DNA from: Halocaridina rubra
Taxonomy: Eukaryota; Arthropoda; Malacostraca; Decapoda; Atyidae
Direction of reading: 5' to 3'
Assembly: GCA_037179515.1 (NCBI GenBank)
Contig: JAXCGZ010007594.1
Span: forward strand, 105,001 to 169,000
DNA length: 64,000 bases
In this document: one piece after another, positions 34,745 to 46,700 of the stretch
How positions within the stretch are numbered: position 1 is the first letter of the stretch
Layout: every line of letters begins with the position of its first letter
The notes under the pieces: model-generated
What the model was told of the DNA's origin: nothing
Databases searched by the model: none
What the model saw: the letters and a program-made list of their open reading frames with translations, nothing else
Position numbers and translations under genes: made by a program

Positions 34745-37700
34745 CTATGCGTAAAATTAAATTATGCTCTTGTAATAAACTCAAATTCACTGGTTATTTA
34801 TATATACTTAAGGTTCAGTTCACTTTCATGACCAATTGCCTTGGATACAATGACACTATATGATCAAGATCCAGATATTTTTCATGCTAGAGTATGTGGT
34901 CTTTATGAACTCGACCTAAAACATTCTTTTTATTAATTGGTGCGAAAATATATGGTTATCTTACCCTGGTTTCCTCTGCCTCCTCGTCCACCTCTCATAC
35001 CACCCCTTCCACGGAATCCTCCTCGCCCTTATGAGAAAGGAAAATGGTTTAGTGTGCATGCAAACTGAATTATGTACGCAAAGAATAAACTACCCTTACA
35101 CTTAATATTTGTACAATAAATTTCTAATGATATATCAATATAGCAAACTATACAAAATTTTAACTTGTAAATTAGCTGCCCTCCAAAAAAATTTACAGTA
35201 CATATATACTTATCAAGGCTAGAGTCTGAAAACATATAGAAGATTTACTAATAATTAAAGTTTTTTACCTCGACCACCCAAACCAACATTGTAGTTCTTG
35301 TTGATTCCATAAGAGGCAGTGACATTAACGGCAAAATTACCCCTGCCTCTCCCACGCATTCCACGAGCACCTCCTCTCCCTCTGAAGCCACCACCTTTAG
35401 GAGGAGGGAAAAAGAAGATATAACTACATAAAGAGGTCTAAAAAAGCTTTCTATTATAAGGATTATGACCGACAACATCACATAAAAAAAATATAGTGTT
35501 TAACCGTATATTCACTTCCATCCCAAATTGCAAACACACAAAACTCAAAATAAACTTATCACCTCAAAGAAAATACTTTTCAATAATGGAAGAAAACTCA
35601 TTATAAACCTAAGTTATTACTTGAATCAAATACATATATTAAAATTTACTTTCATTAGAATAATATTTTACCCCGACCAGGACTCGAACCTAAGACACCT
35701 AATTACTGTGCCAAGGCACTACCAACTACACCACAGAAGATCTAAATGAGAAACCAACCTTACAGCTTAACTCATATACTAAGAATGAGCTAACATGATT
35801 GACACAAAAGATATCCCCAGTTGGAATCAGCTAATGCTGTCTATATAATGACAATTCCAGCACGTCCTAAACAAGTAGCGAAAATCACAATATAAATATC
35901 TTCTAAATGAGTGCATATGCAAAGTTTCATAATAAATTCGAAAGTACTAAGCAGGTTGGGTAAATTATCATTTGGGGTAAAAAAAAAATTAGCTTGCTGT
36001 TGAAATAATCAGAAAAAATAAAGTGAATAATTACTTAAAAGTAGCATAAAATTGCTGAAACTCTCAAGGGCTGAACTATCACCTTGTATTGATAAACAAC
36101 TGGAGTATCTCACTGTTTTAATATGGAAGAGTTCAATCCTTAATATTTCGGAGATTTTTAAGCTAGTCTATCAATTTTTGCAACAAAATTATAGTGCTTC
36201 TTTTGTCAGTATTTCTGTAACAGAGGAACATTGGAAAACTTCTTCTGAACAAAAGAATTACTAAAACGAGTAAACAACTTACGAGCGACTTGGACATTCT
36301 GGAGCCTCTTGACCATACCTCCCCTCTGAGGACTTCCAAAGCTCCTGTTGACATTGAAACTCTTCTGCAAGATTCTGCCCCTCTGTCCACCTCTCATACC
36401 ACCTCGAATGCCGCCTATGTATTAAAAACATCAGGTAAAGTAATTAATGGACTTCAGCATCATTATTCTTATACAGGTATTCCAAAATGATTAATGTTCT
36501 TTACTTATCTAATTAAACATCTATCTCCATTAACCAAAAGATTTTACATTCAAAACCCCTGGATATTTGAAGGTTTATTATACTGTACTTATATCTCATT
36601 TAACAATATGATTTAACATTATAAACAATACATTTAGAACAAATCTAACAATACTTCTATATATGCAACTTAATACCACATCTATTTAGCAACCTTAAAC
36701 AGATGACAAAATCTTAAGTGTGCAAATATATGGTGATATTGACAATCAAAAATGCACAAAGCTTGTAGAAAGCACAAGTGGTTGAAGAAATAATAATGAA
36801 ATGAAAATTTAGTAGCTTAAGCTATTCTAACCAGAAAAAATACAACATATGCATTATATCACATATCCTCACTTTTTGATAAGTTTTACAATACAAATTT
36901 TTTCCAAAGAAAAGTTAACTATCATATACAGCTATGAAAACAGCTGATCAAACTCATTAATAACAGTATTATATCTTAATAAAAAAGCACGAGGAAAAAA
37001 TTTCGATTTTTCCTTAAAATACAATCGATATTTTCCTCATTATCTTTCACTCGCTGAGGTTATATTACTATATAACTAAACATAAGCAACAAGTCTGATA
37101 TGGAATAAATATCCACAGCCGAGTCCCTAAAAAGGAACTTGGTTTGTAACTCTCCACAATTTCACCATAACACCAAAATTTTTTCAATATTTTCTAGAAA
37201 GGTAGCATTTCAACAAATTTTCAAATATTTTCTGGGTGCTTTACATTTCTGATCACACATCTAGGCAATATTGTCTGGTAAACAAGTACGAAGTGCCTTT
37301 AATAAAATCACAATCGAAAATAAAAATATGATCCTCCATCATTCCTTCCTTGAGTTGTAATATCACTAAATATTCACATTGAATATTCAGTGAATATATA
37401 ATTTACAACATTCCCGTATTAACACAAACTTTTCACATTTAATGGCTATCAATGTTTATGATAACGGTATGAGTTCATTTTCTTCCAAATAATGATCCTG
37501 GTATTTGTAATAAGGTAGGTATTTCCCTTGACATGAATAGAAAACTATCAATTTAATGATAAAATATTGCAGGGTATGCTGATTATGAGTTTATCTGCTT
37601 CAATAATCATGCTAAGGATTTGCATCCATTAAAGAATCTCATGTAGCACGCAGACTTCAATTTATAGATAACGACACACACTGTGACTCGTGCTGTGAGA

Positions 37701-40700
37701 ACGTTGCCCCATTAGAGGTACTTGCATCTTGTAATGATCTCTGAATATTAATGTCCCTGAGTCTATCAGTCTTATAAGGAAATCATATATAAATGTAATC
37801 ACGGACATTTGTTGTACATTACAACAATTCTATCTATGATTCGTGTATTGAAGCCAGTTTTAAAACTGTATATAATGAATCGTGTCCGTGTTTCCACAGT
37901 CTTATCTACAAGCGAGTCCTATAAGGCACTCAATTTCAATTTGCAGATAAGGAGTTGTTGTAATACTGACTCAAGAGTGTACCATCAAGTGTCTTAATTT
38001 TCTCGAGACCAACTTTTGCTACGTCCATCAACAAGAGACTAGCATTATTTATCAAAGATTACATTCTACACATAACGGCATGAGCCATTAACAATGTTGT
38101 CTTTGAGTGTACTTTTAAAATGTGCTGTATTTGTGACAACTCATTTCATCATTATTATTGCCTCTGAGAATCTATAAACCTCTCAGTTTTGAGGCATAGT
38201 CATTTCCCCATCATGGAACAGCCTTGCAGACATATACTGCACATATCGTTGAGCTAGTGATCTTCTGTATCATATGGCTCCCGAATTAGGGAACAAAGGA
38301 TAAGGACTATCATAAATCTTGCCTCCGATAATCTATAAACCTCTCAATTTTGAGGCATAGTTATTTCCCCATCATGGAACAGCCTTGCAGACATATACTG
38401 CACATATCATTGAGCTAGTGATCTTCTGTATCATATGGCTCCCGAATTAGGGAATAAAGGATAAGGACTATCATAAATATTGCCTCTGAGAATCCATAAA
38501 CCTCTCAGTTTTGAGGCATAGTCATTTCCTCATCATGGAACAGCCTTGCAGACATACTGCACGTATCGTTGAGATAGTGAACTTTTGCATCATATGGTTC
38601 CCAAGTTAGGTAACAAAGGATAAGCACTAACTTGAAAGAAGTATGTGATGGAAGCATAGTAAAAATCTCATTCCATTTCCAAGCATAGGATATAAGTGGG
38701 CTAGTTTTAAAAACATCTAGATATTTTAAATAGTCTTTTCTCTGAGGATATTATGATAAAGATGCCTTGAAGACCATAAATTCTAGATGTTTATTGTGGC
38801 TATAAAGCATGAATATGTTGGAATGGTATTAATTTGCTTGTCTAGCATTTTCAGTAGTCAAAAGTCAAAATTCTTGTGATCTGACGATAAAGCATCCAGC
38901 TTGATGACAAAAAAAAAAAAAACCTGAAGCATAAGCTGCAAACTAGAGGACACAAGTAATGAACTTAGAGGAGATAAAGAAAGCCACCTTTGCTGTAGCA
39001 TTATTAACAAAGGCATATAGAATAGAGGCAGTAGTAATCCCATGCGGTTACAAAAGTAACGACACAGCTTGATGTAGTGCAGAATGCTTCTGGGATTTCA
39101 GCTTACCAAATAACAGAAGTAGTTTTCTCAAGTTTAACAGAGTAAAGTGGGTCCAGCAACCAATGATGCAGTATGATGTAACGCAGAATACTTCGGGGGT
39201 TTCAAGACGTCAATATCGTACGGTATTTTTCTGAAGTTGCAGAGTACCGTGGCTTCAGCAGCCAAATATTGCGCAACTTAATGCAAATGTCTGCAGTCAA
39301 GGAAGCTCATAATATAATGGTGCACTCCTGAAGGAGGATGAAGATGAGAGTATCATACTGATTGTTCATGAAGAAATAAGCAACGGTAAGCCCTCAAGTC
39401 CAATCAATTAGCAAGCAAGTAAAATTGCAGTCCAAGTGCATACATCAGTCTTCTGTAAAGTTTGGATATTCATGTATTTGAATTACTTTACACTGAAAGT
39501 TTCAAGGCATGATTTTAGAACTGCATTAACAAGCAGTGATTCAAGTGCACATATTAGACTTGTAAGATCTTTAAAGTCTCCAATACACTTCTCTTTCCTT
39601 TATTAACATGAATGCAAAGATCAAACTAGCAAAGTCACATTATGTGATTGAGTGCAGTAATTTGCTGTCTGGTTCTTACAGAATATATGCCGAATCAGAA
39701 TGTCAGTCGATTCGTAAGCATAACGAGTTGAATAGCCATTAACAATACCAACCACTTCAGCTGAAAGATGTAAGGGCACATGAATTGGCATAATGAAGTG
39801 TGTTGCACTGGTCACACGAGGGAACAAAAAATATTTGTATATCCACTTAATACAGGCTACAAAGTAGAATATTGTATATCCAGATATTCCTTACCACAAT
39901 ATATTTTTTTATCATTTTATTTATATTTTTTTCCTTTGCTATTTCCTTTCCCTCACAAAGTTGTATACCCTGTTGAAGCCATCTGACTTATAGTCTGACA
40001 TTTTTCAGCTGGGCTTTTGCTAGCTTATGAAAATAAGTCATTTAGAAGTGGTTGTACAGGTGGTATTGTCTACAGGAAGTAATTACAATGTTCCTACAAT
40101 ATATGTAATGTGTAGGGCATCAAATACTTCCTTTTTTAATGGCACTGATATTACTTTCAACTCGAATCAAGCTCTGTACATTTCAGTTTTAAATTACTGG
40201 TTTCCACACCAGCTGGTTTTGAAAGTTAATTTCTGGAGATACATGAGCTGAGCAGCTTAAAATGTGGAACTTGTATATGCTTCTAATGTTTTTTATAAGT
40301 GTTGTTACATACGCAGTAAATTTCACTAACTTTAAGTAAATATATCTCTATAACACAAAAATATATTTAGTAGGGTTTTGAAGAGCCTAATATCATGGTA
40401 AGTCTCATTTCAGACTTAAAGTAAATTACGCAAAATGCACAACATAATCATGTATTACACTCTTTGCTGTTGAATAATGCTTTCAGTTTCTATTCTAATT
40501 TGGCAACATATCTCAATATCAACTTACAATACACAGTATACTTTTAAACGGCTTTCATTGATACGTTTATTTCTTCTTCTTCTATGTGCATTCATATTTA
40601 TACTGTGTCATTCATATTTATAATGTAACAATATTAAATATGTATTTACAAAATATAGTACTTCCAGTGAAATACTACTTCATATATTATAAGTCTATCC

Positions 40701-43700
40701 ATAAAATATTTTTATTGCAAGATCATGACTGCATGTTTACATGCAGGAATCTGCCATTATATATGTATTAGTATATGAATATTTCAAAATGTCAGATAAG
40801 CAGAAACTGTTTAGGATTAGACCATAGACACACAAATAGGCAGTTTTAGAAGGTCTTATATTATGTTTGGTCACAATATAATACTGTGATATATTTGCTA
40901 GTCGTGCATATTGAGAAAACATGAGATTAAATATAAATATTGGTACTGATTATGTATTTTGAACTTGCTTCTGTAACCAGGAGTCCATGTTTGACAGTTG
41001 GCACTTAGGCAGCTGGTTCACAAAGTGAACAAATTTTCACTTGAAAACTAGCTTTTCCCATCACAAAAAAGATTAATTTAAAGGTGCTTTTAAATTTTCA
41101 GACCTTTTAAAATGCTCAGTGGTTCACCGTAAGGTGAAGTTTACACCTAAGGACATCAACGCAATCGTGGACGAAGTCAAAGATGAGTTGAGAAATGCCA
41201 TAAGTTATAAGTGCCATATTTGATGGGAAAAGAGAAGTCTTGGTGACTACCATGATTCTCAAGCACATTAACTAGCATACCAAAACTATAAGAACCAAAG
41301 ATGCAAGGCTTAGGGGATATAAAGGGTACAGAGCTTTGTTGCTTAAGGTATTCCAGATAGAACCTTAAGAACATGATGTCAGTGTAAGTTATTACTCAGG
41401 ATTCAAAAAGTTGCTCTCAGGAGAAGCCTGAATGATGCTCTCTCCTTGCTTTTATCATACCTCTACCACCAGCTGATCCTACTTCTATTGACATGTTCAT
41501 TGGACGCCCATCAAGGTTCATGCCATTGTATTGCTTAAGCGCCTTTACAGCATCTACATGGCGCGCAAAAGCAACGTGCGCAGTGGAAACGGATCTTCCT
41601 AAACGATCGTAGTGAACGGCGGCTTCATTGATTGTTCCAAACTCGGCAAATAATTCCTGTGTTGGTTCAAAATGGTGTTAGTCTCACAGATACATAATAG
41701 CTCACATCTTGAAACACCAAACATGCTCGAGTGCTATGAAATCTTATTCACCACTGTTCTCAACTGTCATCACGCTCTAAATACTAACAAAAACTAAAAA
41801 AAACACGAGGACATCCCTCTCTTATTTTACTTACAAAAATATCACTATCTGATACACCAGGGTCGAGGTTGGAGATATGCAATTTAGCTGGTCCAGATGT
41901 TATAGCTTTTTGAAATCCTTGATTTGCATTGGCCTGTTGACAAGTGACAGAAAACAAAACTAATAATAAATAAGCAACGTCTTTGATACTAGATCTAATG
42001 TACAGAAGTTCCCCTACTTACCAACCATCACAGACACAAATAAAAACCTACCCATGTATTGATGTTTGTACAGTATTACTCTCCGGTACAGTATTATTAC
42101 ATTATCATTCCTGAATTAAAATTCATTAATAATGGATACTTTATGTTTTATGTAATGTTTAGCCTAAAGTACTGCATATGTATATACTGTACAGTACATA
42201 TTTTGACCTAAAGCACAACTTCCGAACAATTCTACTTAAGAAGGAACTGCTGGAACCTAACAGGTTCGTAAGATGGAGAGTACAGTACATGAGCTCTTAA
42301 ACCACTTTCCTCGCTTTGTTCCTCATTCAGAGTACATTAAAATATATTTACAATGGTAGGAAAAGGCTTACAAAATAAAATAACATGAAAACTATACATG
42401 AAGTACTTATCAATTTCGGTTCCTTAATGGGTCACCTTCTCCAAGTACTCTGAGATGACCAGATGAGGTCACAATAATAATAAATACTAAAATTTTTATT
42501 AGTTTTTAATGGGCCTTTTCCTACTATTTTAGACTGTATGGTGACAGTTCAGTGTTATTTGTATTTCTACAATTCCGGGTGACAAATATTAAATTGGCAA
42601 CCAGTACATTCGTTCCTCTAACAGTTTAACATGACTAGTGGGGAATAAAGAGGCAGTTGCTAGATTTTTTAATTAATGTGTTAAATTTGGGAAAAGTCAT
42701 AGATATTATTGACACTGGTCTAGGAGATATCAAAATAGCGATAATAATGTAAGGTCCAACTGAAGAAAATTCACAAGTAGATTTTAAAGTTTTGTTTACC
42801 TAGGCATATATATTAACTGAAGCTATACCCTAAAATCATTAATAGGATATAAGCGCACTAAATGGGTTGAGGCACAAAAATTACTTACAAAATAATATAA
42901 ACAAAAATACATTGTTGGTCTCCCTGTTGGCAATGCTATGGATAAAATTTGACCCAAAAGCAGCAAATACAACAGTCTGTGGTATAAATGCCCTTTGTGA
43001 CCTATGATGACCCACACCCTTCGTGGAGACTTTCATAAAGTGGTATGACATTGTCCCAAGAAATATTTCACGGTACAATTTGCAAAAAATCTACCCGTAC
43101 ACACTTGTATAAAAATATTTATGAATATGGCTAACTTTGAAAGAGGCTGGTTAGATTGCTGGTAGATATATCTTTATTCAATGTGCATTTCTCATCTACT
43201 GTGGTTCGTATGATGAACTAGACACGTGAAAAACTTTACTATCAACTGGTACGATACCTTTTACAATCGAGGTAAAACATTACAAGTACCCGTGCCATGA
43301 TTTGAACATGCTAAAATTGCATTACACAGACTACATGTTCTTTAAAGTTAGCCATATTCTAAATAAAAAATATTTAGCCATACAATATCTAACCTAACCA
43401 ATGTTAGTCAAACTATTACAATTTGCAATATCAGGCGGGAGCAGATATTAACGAATGAAATAGGAGTCAATTACCGATACCATACGGGGACACGAGGTTT
43501 CGTCCGGAGAACGACGTTTCGTACATAAAATCGGACGAGGCTTCGTGCGTAAAATTTTTCAAAACTTGATGAGCCAATAACGTAATTATTGCTAATAAAG
43601 TGTTACTTGTTCCAATCTCTAATGTATTTGGTATACTAGCACAGGAGGCCCATTTTGGGAGTTCCCAAAATGTTAAAAGAAAAAAATCCAGTCAAATATT

Positions 43701-46700
43701 AAATAAAAAGCGATTTTATTGTAAAATATACATATAAACATAATTAGTTACAAAAACATATCGTTAGGTTAGGAGTAATATATAGCGAGATTACGTGCTA
43801 AATAAACGGCCCTTAATCTTTCACATCAAAGATATCAAAATCTTTAGATCTCCTGTTATCAGTCACAGCTGAAACATAATTAAAGTGTAAGATAAATCAG
43901 GATTTGAAAGAGGGGTAATTTAACAGCTTAGTAGCGCGGCCGAATTTCGTCTATTTCCCGCCAATTCTAAACCTACCCATTCATAACCAAACCATTCTTA
44001 ACCTAATGATTAGGTTAGGTTAAGAATTGGCGGGAAATAGCCGAAATTCGGCCGCGATACTTCAACTGTTAAATTTCCGAAAAATGAAAAATATAGGTAA
44101 GTATTAATACTAATATATGCATATAGAATGAATTTAAAAAATAAAATAAAGACAAACTAAAATGCACTTTACCGCCAAAATACCCAACAGCACCCCTATT
44201 TTTTCCACATCGGAAAAACGAACTGGTCGACCAGTAGTTAACAATTTATGCGCAAAATCACGTGACATCCTAAAATGGAGTTTTTTGATAAACAGTTAAT
44301 AATATCATGGCGTTTTATATCCTAAACAAAAGTTCAAGTTATTGAACTTTTCTATTTTACGAAATCTCGTTCTCTATTGTACGAAACCGCGTTTTTTTTT
44401 ATTGTACGAAACCTCGTTTTGTTTATAAATGAAACGCCGATTGTACGAAACATCGTGTAGCCATACCATACAGCCCAAACCAAGATTTGCCATATTTCCA
44501 CGTCATGAACATCACTTAATACTTTCACATCCCACAGCAGTGAAAAAACCTATATGGGCTAAGAAATAATTATAATGAAAAAACGCGCCTTAATTGCATT
44601 AACAAAGCTAACACTATTAGTACCACAAGATTGTTTGGGTAGTTTACAGTTTAGCGGGCCATGCCGCTCTACGACCTCATCCCTCAACTCAGGTAAATAG
44701 TTCGACTGAAGGTTAGGTAAGTATTTCTAGGGAACACCTATAGTTTAGCGGACCATACCAATGTTCAAAACCTACCAACAGATGGCGACAGGCTCTAACT
44801 AGAGAACTGGCGGATGAACAGAGAGAGGAGGTAATAAAAGAAATAGATAAATTAAAGGCTCATAAATCTCCGGGACCTGATGGAATATATGCTAGAATAT
44901 TAAAGGAATGCAAGGAAGAGCTTAGTTGTCCTCTAACTGCATTATTTAATAATTCAATAAAATTAGGATCGGTACCCATGGAGTGGAAATTGGCAGATGT
45001 GGTACCAATATTTAAAAAAGGAGAACGTGTTAAAAAGAATAATTATAGGCCGGTAAGTTTAACGTCAACAGTGGGTAAGATTCTAGAATCCATAATTGCA
45101 AATAAAATAAGGGCACATCTAGAATTACACAGACTGATAAAACTTTCACAACACGGGTTTCTTAAGGGTTTTTCGTGCCTTACAAACTTACTGTCTTTTT
45201 ATTCAGAAGTTTACGAGGCAGTAGATTGTGGCAAAGAATATGATACAATATATCTAGATTTTAGCAAAGCTTTTGATAGAGTTCCTCACAAAAGATTAGT
45301 TAAAAAGCTGGAAGCTCATGGTATAGGAGGAGCTGTGCTCAGATGGATCAAACAATGGTTAAAAGACAGAAAACAGAGGGTTTGCATAAATGGAGAGAAA
45401 TCAGAGTGGGGCTCGGTTACTAGCGGGGTACCACAAGGCTCGGTACTGGGTCCCCTATTATTCATCGTATATCTAAATGATCTGGATTCGGATATCAGTA
45501 GTAACCTAAGTAAATTCGCAGACGACACTAAAATAGGTAGAACTATAAATGGAAAAGAAGACATTCATGCTTTACAGGAAGATCTAAATAGATTATCTGA
45601 ATGGTCGGACAAATGGCAAATGGAATTTAATGTTGAAAAAATGTAAAGTAGTTAAAATGGGTACTATAAAAGACAATACTAGTTATAAGCTAAATAACCA
45701 TGAAATCATGAGTTTTCAGTGTGAAAGGGATTTGGGAGTTCTTGTGAGTAGTAGTCTTAAGCCAAGAGAGCAATGCACAACAGTCAGAAATAAAGCAAAC
45801 AGAATTTTAGGATTTATCTCAAAAAGCGTTAGCAATAGGACGGAAAAAGTTATTTTGCAGCTTTATCTTGCATTAGTTAGGCCCCATTTAGATTATGCTG
45901 TGCAATTCTGGTCACCCTATTATAGAATGGAAATTGAATCCTTGGAGAGAGTGCAGCGAAGAATGACCAAGATGATACACAATATCAGAAATCTACCATA
46001 TGAGGACAGATTAAAAAAAACTTAATCTACATTCTCTAGAGAGGCGAAGAGTTAGGGGGGATATGATTGAAGTGTATAAATGGTTTAAAGGGATTAACAA
46101 GGGAGATATTAATAAAGTTTTAAAAATTCATGATCAAACCAGAACTCGTAATAATGGATTTAAGCTTGATAAATTTAGGTTCAGAAGGGAAATTGGTAAA
46201 AATTGGTTTGGTAATAGAGTAGCAGATGCATGGAACAAGCTTCCTAGTATGATAATAAATGCCAATACCTTAGACACCTTCAAATGTAGATTAGATAGAC
46301 ATATGACAGAGGTAGGGTGGGTATGAATAGGTTAGTGCTTATTAGAAAAATCATAAAAAGAAAAATAGAATAAATAAGTAGAGTAGAATAGAATAGGTTA
46401 GACATGCTGAAAATACAATTCAAAAATGGAGCTGCCTCGTGTGTGCCAGTAGGCATGTTGCAGTGTCCCCTATTCTTATGTTCTTATGACAATAGGCATA
46501 CGAAACAATTTTTTACTATCCTAAAAATACTTACCTAACCTCTTAGGGGAGCTTCGCCCCCCTGGAACCCCCCATCTTACTATCCTAACTAAAAATACTT
46601 ACTTAACCTTCAGTCGAACTACTTACCTGAGTGGAGGTTAGGCAAGTACTTTGTTAGTAAAAAAATTTCATATGCCTATTGTCGCCATTTTTGTTGTGTT

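Noticed and set aside
35672..35742. Functional tRNA gene
   Set aside because: A and B boxes are present but the acceptor stem does not pair and no clear cloverleaf forms; a SINE head is more likely.
38158..38640. CRISPR-like array
   Set aside because: Contiguous 160-bp tandem units without spacers in a eukaryotic intron.
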